Source: an uncultured Peptococcaceae bacterium
GTDB lineage: Bacteria; Bacillota; Peptococcia; Peptococcales; Peptococcaceae
Assembly (NCBI GenBank): GCA_937976375.1
Contig: CALJRU010000055.1
Coordinates: 1-33,741 of the forward strand
DNA: 33,741 nt
Direction of reading: 5' to 3'
Under the pieces are notes generated by a model. The model made no database searches and was not told where the DNA came from. It saw nothing but the letters and a program-made list of their open reading frames with translations. The translations under genes and the position numbers were made by a program. Positions 7,561 through 16,636 of the stretch are shown here, in pieces. How positions within the stretch are numbered: position 1 is the first letter of the stretch; every line of letters starts with the position of its first letter.

Positions 7561-8187
7561 ATGCTAACCCATGATAAGAAAGGCATTCTGTTGGTAATGA
7601 GTGGGCCATCAGGTGCAGGAAAAGGTACATTGTGCGCTCATCTAAGACAGCAGATTCCTGTGGCTCTTTCGGTATCTGCAACAACTCGTGCACCTCGTAA
7701 AGGTGAGCAAGAAGGCGTAAATTATTTTTTTATGACGCAAGAAGCTTTTAAACAAAAAATACAAGAAGACGGGTTTATCGAGTGGGCTAGAGTTTATGAC
7801 AATTATTATGGTACACCAAGAAAATACGTTGAAGACTTGTTAGCCTCCGGACAAGATGTTATGTTGGAAATTGATCCTCAAGGTGCAAAAAGTGTGAAAC
7901 TTAGAAATCCCGATGCTGTTCTAGTGTTTATCATGCCTCCTTCATATAAAGAACTAGAGCGGCGTATTCGAGGTAGAGGTACGGAAACAGAAGAACAAAT
8001 TGAAAAGCGGTTGTCGTGTGCTGTTGGAGAAATAAATACACTAGCTGCGTATGATTATGTTATAATTAATGCAGACATTCAAACAGCGGTGGATAATTTA
8101 AAAGCCATTCTTGAAGCTGAACGGTGTAAGGTTTCAAGAAATACGTCAATCCCAACCACATTTATTTTAGAAAAGGAAAGTGAGTAA
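7561..8187 (+). CDS. gmk: guanylate kinase
   Basis: This enzyme phosphorylates GMP to GDP with ATP in the cytoplasm. The 208-residue protein has the P-loop SGPSGAGKGT at residues 14-23, the GMP-binding segment SVSATTRAPRKGEQEGVNYFF (about 38-58 region, Ser/Arg/Tyr contacts typical of the family), the DIDPQGAK-like loop here as LEIDPQGAK (about 102-110), and the lid RIRGRGTETEEQIEKRL. The family usually has DVQGA or DVQGAR; IDPQGAK is a common variant. AAAGGAG (7544-7550) lies ten bases before the ATG. It ends one base before rpoZ. Confidence 0.95.
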   Translation: MLTHDKKGILLVMSGPSGAGKGTLCAHLRQQIPVALSVSATTRAPRKGEQEGVNYFFMTQEAFKQKIQEDGFIEWARVYDNYYGTPRKYVEDLLASGQDVMLEIDPQGAKSVKLRNPDAVLVFIMPPSYKELERRIRGRGTETEEQIEKRLSCAVGEINTLAAYDYVIINADIQTAVDNLKAILEAERCKVSRNTSIPTTFILEKESE

Positions 8188-8188
8188 G

Positions 8189-8383
8189 ATGATTCAACCT
8201 AGCATTGATGAACTTTTAGAAAAAACGGATAATAAATATACTCTAGCGGTTGTGGCTGCTAAGCGTGCACGTGAACTGGTTGATGGTGCGGAACGTTTTA
8301 CGGATGCTCCGACAAATAAGGCTGTTTCTATTGCACTTTGTGAAATTGGTGAAGGAAATGTCACCTATCGTTTCAATGATTGA
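8189..8383 (+). CDS. rpoZ: DNA-directed RNA polymerase omega subunit
   Basis: Omega (64 residues) assists folding and assembly of beta-prime. The sequence MIQPSIDELLEKTDNKYTL and the following helix VAAKRARELVDG are typical, and the length suits short Firmicutes omegas. A GTG at 8180 inside the end of gmk would add MSK; I prefer the ATG at 8189 because the family begins MI/MxxPSID and because it lies one base after the gmk stop, favouring coupling. The ribosome binding site is weak (AAGGAAAGTGAG). The gmk-rpoZ-coaBC order is widely conserved in Firmicutes. Confidence 0.88.
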   Translation: MIQPSIDELLEKTDNKYTLAVVAAKRARELVDGAERFTDAPTNKAVSIALCEIGEGNVTYRFND

Positions 8384-8389
8384 TCTGCT

Positions 8390-9580
8390 ATGAATATTGT
8401 AATTGGGGTTACGGGAAGTATTGCAGCTTATAAGACGGTGGATTTAGTTAATCTATTGCATAAACAGGGTCATTGCGTTCGTGTCGTAATGACCAAGAAT
8501 GCTACAAAATTTGTGCAACCGTTGACATTTGAAGCGATTTCCCATGAAGCAGTCATTACTGACATGTTTAACGGGGATTGTGTTGCTCTTGAGCATATTA
8601 ATCTTGCAAAATGGGCAGATATTTGTATGATTGCTCCAGCAGATGCAAATGTAATCGCCAAACTTGCTCATGGTTTCGCTGATGATTTCCTGAGTACATT
8701 CATTTTAGCGTTTGATGGTCCTGTTTTGGTTGCACCGGCGATGAACACTATTATGTATCATCAGGAAGTTACTCAGAATAATATCGCTTTGTTAAAGAAC
8801 AATGGGTATGAAATAGTATCTCCAACATACGGAAAATTGGCATGTGGAGATATTGGTGATGGGAAATTGGCAGATATCAACACATTGCAGTTTTGTATCG
8901 AAAAATCTTTAACATCTCAAACTCTGTCTGACTTTCATCTGATTGTTACAGCAGGCCCAACTATTGGCCCAATTGATCCGGTTAGATTTATTACTAATCA
9001 TAGTAGTGGCAAAATGGGCTTTTCAATCGCTAGAGAAGCGGCTCTTCGTGGGGCGCAAGTTACGCTGATTGCGGGAGTGGTACAACGCGAAACACCATTT
9101 GGCGTTTCGCGCATTGATGTTTCTACAACAGAAGAAATGCTATCTGCTATTGAAAATTTGTTGCCAAGTGCCGATGGCCTGGTCATGGCAGCAGCTCCAG
9201 CAGATTTTACTCCGGAAGAGTATCATCATGAGAAGATTAAAAAAGTGGGTAATGAATTATCGATTACTTTTCGAAAAAACCCAGATATATTAAAATCTCT
9301 CAATTTTTTGCTTGAAGGAAAAATTGTAGTAGGTTTTGCGGCAGAAAGTCATCAGCTTCTTCAAAACGCAGAGAAGAAACTTATTGAAAAAAAATTAGAC
9401 TTTATTGTTGCGAATAATATCGCTGGTAAAGACACTGCTTTTCAATCAGATTATAATGCGGCGACGATCTTGTTTAAGGATGGTCATCAAGAAGTAATTT
9501 CAAAACAATTAAAAACGCAACTTGCTGATAAAATTCTCGATGAGATTGAAGTTATTCGTCAAAAGAAGGAGGAAAGATAA
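8390..9580 (+). CDS. coaBC: bifunctional phosphopantothenoylcysteine decarboxylase / phosphopantothenate--cysteine ligase
   Basis: This two-domain enzyme makes 4'-phosphopantetheine from 4'-phosphopantothenate and cysteine in CoA synthesis. The N-terminal flavin-dependent decarboxylase (about 1-180) shows GVTGSIAAYK, the catalytic histidine H69 in LEHINL, PAMN at 116-119, and the active-site cysteine C152 in LACGDIGDGK. The C-terminal ligase (about 185-396) shows TAGPT, IDPVRFITNHSSGKMG, AAAPADF and FRKNPDIL. The usual TREPID reads TIGPID here, a small departure. There is no good Shine-Dalgarno sequence; an in-frame stop lies six bases before the ATG, so the start is forced and translation probably couples to rpoZ. 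Confidence 0.95.
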   Translation: MNIVIGVTGSIAAYKTVDLVNLLHKQGHCVRVVMTKNATKFVQPLTFEAISHEAVITDMFNGDCVALEHINLAKWADICMIAPADANVIAKLAHGFADDFLSTFILAFDGPVLVAPAMNTIMYHQEVTQNNIALLKNNGYEIVSPTYGKLACGDIGDGKLADINTLQFCIEKSLTSQTLSDFHLIVTAGPTIGPIDPVRFITNHSSGKMGFSIAREAALRGAQVTLIAGVVQRETPFGVSRIDVSTTEEMLSAIENLLPSADGLVMAAAPADFTPEEYHHEKIKKVGNELSITFRKNPDILKSLNFLLEGKIVVGFAAESHQLLQNAEKKLIEKKLDFIVANNIAGKDTAFQSDYNAATILFKDGHQEVISKQLKTQLADKILDEIEVIRQKKEER

Positions 9581-10771
9581 TTGAAACAATTTTTTACATC
9601 AGAGTCTGTAACGGAAGGGCATCCAGATAAGATTGCAGACCAAATTTCAGATGCTATTTTAGATGCTATTTTGGAAAAAGATCCAAATGCACGCGTTGCT
9701 TGTGAAACATTTGTCACAACAGGCATGGTGTTAATTGCGGGTGAAATTTCCACAAAATGCTATGTTGACATGCCAAAAATTGCTCGTGGAGTTATTAAAG
9801 ATATTGGTTATCATGATATGAACCATGGGTTTGATTATAAGACGTGTGCAGTTCTCACTTCAATTAGTGAACAATCTGCAGACATTGCAATGGGTGTAGA
9901 TAAAGCGCTTGAAGCAAAAATGGGCGAAATGGATGATTCTGATTTGGAAGCCATTGGTGCTGGTGACCAAGGAATGATGTTTGGTTATGCAAGTGATGAA
10001 ACAGAATCGTATATGCCTCTTCCTGTTTATTATTCTCATGCACTTACTCGCCGATTGGCTGAGGTTCGTAAAAATGGAGATGTTCCATTTCTGCTGCCAG
10101 ACGGAAAAAGTCAGCTGACTGTGGAATATGATGATGGCATTCCAACACGGATCGATGCGGTAACAATTTCTACTCAGCATACTTCTGAAGCTTCTATTGA
10201 AGATGTGCGCAAGGCTGTTATGGAAAAAGTTATTAAGCCGGTTCTTCCTTCAGAAATGTTGGACGAAAATACGCGTTATTATATTAACCCAACAGGTAGA
10301 TTTGTTATTGGTGGCCCACAAGGTGATACGGGCCTTACTGGCCGAAAAATTATTGTTGATACATATGGTGGAATGGCTCGTCATGGCGGTGGTGCCTTAT
10401 CAGGAAAAGATGGCACAAAAGTTGACCGTTCAGGTGCATACGCGGCACGATATGTTGCTAAGAATATTGTTGCGGCTGGCTTGGCAAAGCGTTGTGAAGT
10501 TCAATTGGCGTATACAATAGGTGTTGCTCGTCCGATGTCTATCTTTGTGGAAACCTTTGGCACAGGGCTTATTGACGAAGAACGATTGGCAAATGTGATC
10601 AATGAAGTGTTTGATCTTCGGCCAGCAGCAATCATTCGTGATTTAGATATGCAAAAACCAATGTATCGACAATGTGCAGCATATGGTCATTTTGGACGAA
10701 CAGATATTGATTTGCCATGGGAACGCTTAGATAAGGTTGACGCATTAAAAAAGGCTTGCGGTGTGAAGTAA
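9581..10771 (+). CDS. metK: S-adenosylmethionine synthetase
   Basis: MetK makes S-adenosylmethionine from methionine and ATP. The 396-residue protein is complete: SESVTEGHPDKIADQISD at 7-24, the GAGDQGMMFGYA loop near 126-137, and GGPQGDTGLTGRK followed by GGGALSGKDGTKVDRSGAY in the C-terminal half. It begins with TTG directly after the coaBC stop codon, supported by AAGGAGG at 9566-9572. Its place between coaBC and priA is not the Bacillus arrangement, and no SAM riboswitch precedes it. Expression therefore seems tied to the glycine T-box operon unless an internal promoter exists. A hairpin follows the stop. Confidence 0.96.
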   Translation: MKQFFTSESVTEGHPDKIADQISDAILDAILEKDPNARVACETFVTTGMVLIAGEISTKCYVDMPKIARGVIKDIGYHDMNHGFDYKTCAVLTSISEQSADIAMGVDKALEAKMGEMDDSDLEAIGAGDQGMMFGYASDETESYMPLPVYYSHALTRRLAEVRKNGDVPFLLPDGKSQLTVEYDDGIPTRIDAVTISTQHTSEASIEDVRKAVMEKVIKPVLPSEMLDENTRYYINPTGRFVIGGPQGDTGLTGRKIIVDTYGGMARHGGGALSGKDGTKVDRSGAYAARYVAKNIVAAGLAKRCEVQLAYTIGVARPMSIFVETFGTGLIDEERLANVINEVFDLRPAAIIRDLDMQKPMYRQCAAYGHFGRTDIDLPWERLDKVDALKKACGVK

Positions 10772-10779
10772 TAATAAAT

Positions 10780-10808
10780 AAAGCAGATATCTACGGATAT
10801 CTGCTTTT
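10780..10808 (+). terminator. terminator at the end of the glyQ-metK operon
   Basis: AAAGCAGATATC (10780-10791), loop TACG, GATATCTGCTTT (10796-10807): a perfect 12-bp stem starting nine bases after metK. The U-tract is short (four Ts), so some read-through into priA is likely; I see no strong promoter between this hairpin and priA. Confidence 0.7.
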
Positions 10809-10833
10809 CATCTATTTGGCGTGAGGTGATGGA

Positions 10834-13179
10834 ATGGAATATTGTCGAGTGATTGTGGATGGTGTTCCGTTTGTTCATGAAGAGGGGTTCACATATCATG
10901 TTCCTTCTTTTCTTCAGGAAATGGTAAAAATAGGATGTATTGTATATATACCATTCGGAAAGGGAAATGGAGTAAAAAAAGGAATCGTTATCAACGAAGA
11001 ATCCTTAAAAAATCTTCAAAATACAGAAAAAATAAAAGATGTTTTAATGATGCACATGCTTTCGCCTGTTGTTGATGATAAAATGATGGGATTATGTCAT
11101 TTTGTTTCGGGTTACTATGCATGTGCAATGATATATACATTAAAACAAGTTATCCCAAAATATATTATGCATCATACGTTTATTGCTTTTGAGAGTTGTG
11201 CGTCCGAAGAGAAACAATTACTTAATTCAAAAAATATTCATTTAGCTGCTAAGGCTTGTAAGGAAGGAAAGTGGCGTATCTGTGCTCATGAACCATACAA
11301 CGAACAAAATAGATATTATTATTTAACCAATTATTCTAAAACATTTATCGAACAGTGCATCAATAATTTGAAACGTGCACCAAAACAGAAAGAAATTTTT
11401 CAATTTATTCTTCGTAATAATGGTGTGAAGAATCAAGCGATTAAAGAAAATTTTGGTCAATGTAAATCAGCTATTCAAGCTTTATTAACGAAAAAAATTA
11501 TTATTGAATCTGATCATGCTCTTTTAGATAAAGATGATAAATTGAGTTTTCCGGAAAAACAAATGACAGCGTTACAGGAGAAAATTTTTCAGGCACTTCA
11601 AGATCAAGTAAAAGAGGGTATTTACCATAAGAGCTTAATCAATGGGGTGACAGGATCGGGAAAAACGCTTATTTACGAAAAGATTATTGATGTCATCATA
11701 GAAAAAAACGCTCAAGCTCTTTTTCTTGTGCCAGAAATTGCGTTATCACAGCATTTATTTATTCGACTTAACAAACGATTTGGAGATCGTATTGCGTTAC
11801 TACATAGCCAACTGACAGAACGTGAACGATATACAATTTGGAAAAAAGTTGCTGCACATGAAATTGATGTTATTCTTGGTCCTAGAAGTGCGTTATTTCT
11901 TCCGTTTGATCGATTAGGTGTGATAATTATTGATGAAGAACATGAAAGCAGTTACAAGCAAAGTGAACCAGATCCACGGTATCATGCAGTAAAAATAGCC
12001 GAATATCTTGCCAAAAGAGATAATGCTCTGTTGATTTTAGGAAGTGCGACACCGTCAATTGAAAGTTTATATGAAGTTGTGAAAAAACAATGTTCTATTT
12101 TTAATTTACCGGAACGTGTCAATCAAATTGCACTACCAGACATTAAGTTGGTTGATATGATTGAAGAACGAAAAAAAGGAAATTATTCTATATTAAGTGA
12201 CGAGTTAAGATTTGCCATACAAAATGCTTTGACTAAAAATGAGCAAGTCATTCTTTTGATCAATCGAAAGGGATATTCATCATCTATTGTTTGTCATGAG
12301 TGTGGCGAAGTGATTCGTTGTCCCAAATGTGATATTCCCTTGACGTATTATCAATCAAGCAATGAATTAAAGTGTAATTATTGTGAATTCCATTTACCTA
12401 TGGTTAAACAATGTCCATCCTGCGGAAGCGCTTTTATTGAAAAACATGGAACTGGAACAGAGACTGTCGAAAACGAATGTGCTGAATTATTTCCTAATGC
12501 AAAAATCGATCGTCTTGATGCGCAATCAATGATAAATTCAACGACAAGAGAACAGATTTTAAAAAAGTACGCGTCGCATAATATTGATATATTGGTTGGA
12601 ACTCAACTACTGGCAAAGGGATTAGATTTTATGAATACAACCTGCATTGGGGTTATCCATGCAGATCTGACATTAAATCTCCCCGATTTTCGTAGCGCTG
12701 AGCGTTGTTTTCAGTTAATGGTTCAAGTTGCAGGAAGAGCAGGACGAGATAAGAAATCAAGTGTAGTCTTTATACAAACTTATCAAAAAGATCATTACGC
12801 GATGAAAGATGCAAAAAATCAGAACGTGCATCAATTCTTTTTAGACGAGATAGCATTTCGTAAACAATGGCTTTATCCTCCGTTTGTTCGTCTTTGCCGT
12901 ATTATTGTGATGGATTATGATATTAATGATGTTGAGAAATCAATGAGTTCCATTTATAATTATATCGAGCGCTTGCCGATCAAAAAGAGAATTATTGGTC
13001 CTTCTTTTGCGCCGATAAGTAAAAAGAACAACCGTTATCGCATGCATTTGATAATCAAGGTAGATGCAGAGGAAAATATATCCTCATTTATGAAGAAATT
13101 TCGTGGCGATTTGCGATTTTTAAAAATAAAAAACTCAACGAGGGTATTAATTGATATCGACCCTGAAAATATTTTTTAA
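10834..13179 (+). CDS. priA: primosomal protein N' (PriA, replication restart helicase)
   Basis: PriA recognises stalled forks and D-loops and reloads the replisome. The 781-residue product has the N-terminal DNA-binding region (about 1-110), Walker A GVTGSGKT at 271-278, the DEEH box in IIIDEEHESSYK (about 365-376), and GSATPS. It then has the zinc-binding insertion with paired cysteines (CHECGEVIRCPKCDIP, CNYC, CPSCG), and helicase motifs V-VI (GTQLLAKGLDF and VQVAGRAGR). All eight cysteines expected for two zinc sites are visible. Length is normal. GAGGTGATGG precedes the ATG. It heads the priA-def-fmt block. Confidence 0.95.
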   Translation: MEYCRVIVDGVPFVHEEGFTYHVPSFLQEMVKIGCIVYIPFGKGNGVKKGIVINEESLKNLQNTEKIKDVLMMHMLSPVVDDKMMGLCHFVSGYYACAMIYTLKQVIPKYIMHHTFIAFESCASEEKQLLNSKNIHLAAKACKEGKWRICAHEPYNEQNRYYYLTNYSKTFIEQCINNLKRAPKQKEIFQFILRNNGVKNQAIKENFGQCKSAIQALLTKKIIIESDHALLDKDDKLSFPEKQMTALQEKIFQALQDQVKEGIYHKSLINGVTGSGKTLIYEKIIDVIIEKNAQALFLVPEIALSQHLFIRLNKRFGDRIALLHSQLTERERYTIWKKVAAHEIDVILGPRSALFLPFDRLGVIIIDEEHESSYKQSEPDPRYHAVKIAEYLAKRDNALLILGSATPSIESLYEVVKKQCSIFNLPERVNQIALPDIKLVDMIEERKKGNYSILSDELRFAIQNALTKNEQVILLINRKGYSSSIVCHECGEVIRCPKCDIPLTYYQSSNELKCNYCEFHLPMVKQCPSCGSAFIEKHGTGTETVENECAELFPNAKIDRLDAQSMINSTTREQILKKYASHNIDILVGTQLLAKGLDFMNTTCIGVIHADLTLNLPDFRSAERCFQLMVQVAGRAGRDKKSSVVFIQTYQKDHYAMKDAKNQNVHQFFLDEIAFRKQWLYPPFVRLCRIIVMDYDINDVEKSMSSIYNYIERLPIKKRIIGPSFAPISKKNNRYRMHLIIKVDAEENISSFMKKFRGDLRFLKIKNSTRVLIDIDPENIF

Positions 13180-13197
13180 TCTGAAAGGAGAATCTTT

Positions 13198-13656
13198 ATG
13201 GCTAGATATAAAGTTGTTATTGCAGGAGATCCTGTACTGCGTCGTATTTCACATCCTGTTAAAGAGGTGAATGAAAATATTAAAAAATTACTAAACAATA
13301 TGGCTGAAACCATGTATTATGCAAAGGGGGTTGGATTAGCAGCGCCTCAAGTTGGAATCAGTAAGCGTGTGATTGTTGTTGATATTGGCGACGGATTGTT
13401 TAAATTGGTAAATCCTGAAATTATTTCGTCCAGTGGTATTCAAGATGGCCCAGAAGGTTGTTTAAGTGTGCCGAATATTGTAGGCAATGTAAAGAGAAGC
13501 GAACATATTAAAGTAAAAGCGCTTAATGAAAATGGTGATGAGGTAGTAATTGATGCATCTGGATATTTGGCACGCGCTTTTCAACATGAAATAGATCATT
13601 TAAATGGAATTATTTTTACCGATAAAGCCACTGAAATCGAAAGGATGTCTGAGTGA
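13198..13656 (+). CDS. def: peptide deformylase
   Basis: Def removes the N-formyl group from new proteins. The 152-residue protein carries all three metal and catalytic motifs: GVGLAAPQ at 44-51, EGCLS at 86-90 (metal ligand C88) and QHEIDH at 129-134 (metal ligands H130 and H134, catalytic E131). Length and motifs fit a type I, iron-dependent enzyme. AAAGGAG is present upstream of the ATG. It overlaps the start of fmt by one base (TGATG), so deformylation and formylation enzymes are made together. Confidence 0.96.
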   Translation: MARYKVVIAGDPVLRRISHPVKEVNENIKKLLNNMAETMYYAKGVGLAAPQVGISKRVIVVDIGDGLFKLVNPEIISSSGIQDGPEGCLSVPNIVGNVKRSEHIKVKALNENGDEVVIDASGYLARAFQHEIDHLNGIIFTDKATEIERMSE

Positions 13657-14594
13657 TGAAAATCATTTATATGGGGACACCTGATTTTGCGGTTACAATT
13701 CTTGAAAAATTAATGGATGTTGGGCATGATATTAAGATGGTTTTTACTCAGCCAGATCGTCCGAAGGGGCGAGGAAAAAAACTTCAAGCACCGCCAGTTG
13801 CTGAATTTGCCAAATCACACAATTTAATGCTCTATCAGCCAGAAAGTGTAAAGACAAATGAAGTTGAAGAACTTTTTCTAGAAGCAAAACCAGATGTTGT
13901 TATTGTGGCAGCTTATGGAAAAATTATTCCGGACAATCTCTTGGTTATTCCAAAATATGGTTTTATCAATGTTCATGCTTCAATTTTGCCAAAATATCGT
14001 GGTGCGGCACCAATCCAGTGGGCATTACGCAATGGTGATACTGAGACAGGTATAAGTATTATGAAATTGGAATCTGGTTTGGATGAAGGTCCTATTTTTA
14101 ATACAGCAACCATCAAGATTGATATGAATTGGAATAAAAAAGATCTTTTTGAGGCATTGGCTGTTCTGGGAGCGACTACATTAGTTAAAACATTGGATAA
14201 AATAGATTCGTTAAGTCCAATACCTCAAAATCATCAAGATGCAACCTATGCGCCAATGTTTGGTAAAAAAGATGGGTGTATTAATTTTTCAATGGCAGCA
14301 AAAGACATTGTAAATTTAAATCGTTCATTGTTGCCTGATGATAGTATCTACACGTTTATTAACAATAAAAGATTAGCCTTTAAGAGTGTATCTTTTTTTG
14401 ATAATATGAAACAAGGTAACTTGATTCCAGGCACTATTGTTTCAATAGAAAAAAATTCAATTGGCATAGCTACAGGTGAAGGTGTTCTTTTTGTGAGCGA
14501 GGTTCAACCTGCTGGCAAAAAGGAAATGCCAGTTCAATCCTTCTTAAATGGACATCCTTTAAAAGTTGGGGATATATTTTCTAATGAGAGTTGA
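13656..14594 (+). CDS. fmt: methionyl-tRNA formyltransferase
   Basis: Fmt formylates initiator Met-tRNA using 10-formyltetrahydrofolate. The 312-residue product begins MKIIYMGTPDFAV, has the catalytic region INVHASILPKYRGAAPIQWA (about 107-126, with the Asn-His-Ser pattern of the family), and a C-terminal OB-fold domain from about 205. I start it at the ATG at 13656, sharing the A of the def stop codon. A GTG three bases earlier would add one residue. AAGGATG at 13641-13647 serves as the ribosome binding site. Confidence 0.95.
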   Translation: MKIIYMGTPDFAVTILEKLMDVGHDIKMVFTQPDRPKGRGKKLQAPPVAEFAKSHNLMLYQPESVKTNEVEELFLEAKPDVVIVAAYGKIIPDNLLVIPKYGFINVHASILPKYRGAAPIQWALRNGDTETGISIMKLESGLDEGPIFNTATIKIDMNWNKKDLFEALAVLGATTLVKTLDKIDSLSPIPQNHQDATYAPMFGKKDGCINFSMAAKDIVNLNRSLLPDDSIYTFINNKRLAFKSVSFFDNMKQGNLIPGTIVSIEKNSIGIATGEGVLFVSEVQPAGKKEMPVQSFLNGHPLKVGDIFSNES

Positions 14595-14600
14595 GGAAAA

Positions 14601-15281
14601 ATGATTTTTGATATTTCAATGATTGTATTAATTCCAGGCATTCTTCTCACGATTTATGCGCAAGGAAAGGTTAGTTCAACATATAAACGTTTCGCACAAG
14701 TATATTCTCAAAGTGGCTATACTGGAGCGCAATTTGCAAGAAAAATGTTGAATGATAATGGACTTTATGACGTGACTGTCACACAGATTAGTGGACATTT
14801 AAGCGATCACTATGATCCACGTGCCAAACAAGTAAGATTGTCGAGTGAGGTTTATAATGGCAGTAGCATTGCATCGTTGGGGATTGCTGCTCATGAAGTT
14901 GGACATGCGGTGCAGCATGCAACAAATTACTTTCCTTTGACGATTCGAAATGCAGTTATTCCCGTGACAAATTTTAGCAGTAATTTTGCTATTCCTTTGG
15001 TTTTGTTGGGAATTATCATCAATAGCATGTCTTTGATTCAGCTGGGAATCTTATTGTTTTGCGCGATCGTCTTTTTTCAACTTGTTACGTTACCTGTTGA
15101 ATTTAATGCGAGTAATCGTGCTATTGCAACACTCGGCGCAGATCAAATATTAAATGATAGTGAGCTGAATGGCGCAAAGAAAGTTCTTGGGGCAGCAGCA
15201 TTGACTTATGTGGCAGCGCTCGTTTCTTCCTTGCTGCAGTTATTGCAACTCGTTCTTGTTTTTAACAGAAGTGACGATTGA
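14601..15281 (+). CDS. zinc metallopeptidase, membrane-bound (YugP family)
   Basis: This 226-residue membrane protein has the zincin motif HEVGH at 98-102 in the setting AAHEVGHAVQHA, with a downstream VEFNASNRA segment that may supply the third zinc ligand. Hydrophobic stretches at about 5-20, 117-135, 140-163 and 197-220 suggest four membrane segments, with the active site at or near the cytoplasmic face. This is the neutral zinc metallopeptidase family of YugP; substrate and role are unknown. The ribosome binding site GAGG overlaps the fmt stop codon. In Bacillus yugP is elsewhere; placement between fmt and rsmB differs from that order. Confidence 0.88.
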   Translation: MIFDISMIVLIPGILLTIYAQGKVSSTYKRFAQVYSQSGYTGAQFARKMLNDNGLYDVTVTQISGHLSDHYDPRAKQVRLSSEVYNGSSIASLGIAAHEVGHAVQHATNYFPLTIRNAVIPVTNFSSNFAIPLVLLGIIINSMSLIQLGILLFCAIVFFQLVTLPVEFNASNRAIATLGADQILNDSELNGAKKVLGAAALTYVAALVSSLLQLLQLVLVFNRSDD

Positions 15282-15306
15282 ATGATTAGAAATGGTGGTG
15301 TATATG

Positions 15307-16629
15307 ATGGACCAAAGTGCTAGACAGCTTGCCTATCATGTTTTGATTGATATTCAGATGAATGGAGCCTATGCCAACCTTGCGTTGGACAAGGCTCTTT
15401 TGCGTTCAAACCTAAATATAAAGGATAAAAGACTGGCAACAGACTTGGTATATGGATGCACAAAAATGCAACTTCATTTAGATCAAATTATTGGTACATA
15501 TGCTGATTTGAAACGCATTGATAAGAAAACGCTTATTTTATTGCGAATGGCTGTGTATCAATTAACTTTTATGGATAAAATTCCAAATCATGCAGCGGTA
15601 AATGAGACTGTTGAACTCGCAAAAATGTTAAAGCTGCACTCAGATAAGTTTATTAATGGCATATTACGGAATATCTTAAGAAATGATAAATTGATTGTCT
15701 GGCCAAACAAACGGAAACAAAAAAATCAATATCTTTCAAAATGGTATAGTTTTCCTCAATGGATGATTGATATTTGGGTGAAAGAGTATGGGTTTTCAGA
15801 TACTGAAAAACTTTGCGCATATTTTAATGAACCAGCACCAACATGGATTAGGGTTAATACATTAAAAACATCAATTGATGAGGTGATTGCAACTTTAAAA
15901 GAAATGAAGGTTGAGTTTAAGCAACATCAGGATCTGCCAGAAGCATTATGTCTCTCTTCATTACAACCTGTTAAGCAATCGCTTCTGTTTGTCGAGGGAA
16001 AAATTATTGTTCAAGATCTGAGCTCTATGCTACCGGCAACAATTCTCCAGCCACAAAAAGATAGTTGTGTTTTAGATATGTGTGCAGCCCCAGGTGGAAA
16101 AACAACACAGCTATCTGCTATAATGAAAAACAGCGGTAAGATTTTTGCTTGTGATTTACATCCTCATCGTGTCCAATTAATTGAAGAAAATATTAAAAGA
16201 CTAGGGATAGGAAACATCGAATGTTTTGCCGCAGATGCAACAAATTTGGAAGAAAATTTCGTTGAATATTTTGATTATATTCTTTTGGATGCTCCATGCA
16301 GTGGCCTTGGTGTATTAAATCGCCGTGCTGACTTGCGATGGAAAGTGCGCAAAAGTGCTTTAGTAGAGATAGAGGCTACACAAAAAAAATTACTCGAATC
16401 GGCGGCAAAATATTTAAAATCCGGTGGAACAATGGTTTACAGCACTTGCACTTTGAATAAAAGAGAAAACGAGTTACAGATTGCATATTTTCTGGAAACG
16501 CATCCTAATTTTGAACTGATATCGTTTAACTGCTTGAACAAGCTATGTGCATCTGGAATGGAAACAATCTATCCGTTCATGGATCATTCTGACGGTTTTT
16601 TTATCGCAAAAATTATTAGAAAGGATTAA
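15307..16629 (+). CDS. rsmB: 16S rRNA (cytosine(967)-C(5))-methyltransferase RsmB
   Basis: This enzyme methylates C967 (E. coli numbering) of 16S rRNA using SAM. The roughly 440-residue protein has an N-terminal NusB-like RNA-binding domain (about 1-140, ending in VNETVELAK and FINGILRNI), then the Rossmann methyltransferase domain. SAM-binding DMCAAPGGKTTQ, LDAPCSGLGVLNRRADLRW and YSTCTLNKRENE carry the two catalytic cysteines. ATG codons at 15292, 15304 and 15307 are in frame; I choose 15307 because GGTGGTG (15294-15300) is then correctly spaced and the product begins MDQSARQLAY as the family does. Confidence 0.93.
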   Translation: MDQSARQLAYHVLIDIQMNGAYANLALDKALLRSNLNIKDKRLATDLVYGCTKMQLHLDQIIGTYADLKRIDKKTLILLRMAVYQLTFMDKIPNHAAVNETVELAKMLKLHSDKFINGILRNILRNDKLIVWPNKRKQKNQYLSKWYSFPQWMIDIWVKEYGFSDTEKLCAYFNEPAPTWIRVNTLKTSIDEVIATLKEMKVEFKQHQDLPEALCLSSLQPVKQSLLFVEGKIIVQDLSSMLPATILQPQKDSCVLDMCAAPGGKTTQLSAIMKNSGKIFACDLHPHRVQLIEENIKRLGIGNIECFAADATNLEENFVEYFDYILLDAPCSGLGVLNRRADLRWKVRKSALVEIEATQKKLLESAAKYLKSGGTMVYSTCTLNKRENELQIAYFLETHPNFELISFNCLNKLCASGMETIYPFMDHSDGFFIAKIIRKD

Positions 16630-16636
16630 CATTGCT

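Noticed and set aside
16547..16636. upstream extension of the rlmN frame into rsmB
   Set aside because: The extra 30 residues overlap rsmB coding, lack a ribosome binding site and do not resemble the RlmN N-terminus; the TTG at 16637 fits better.
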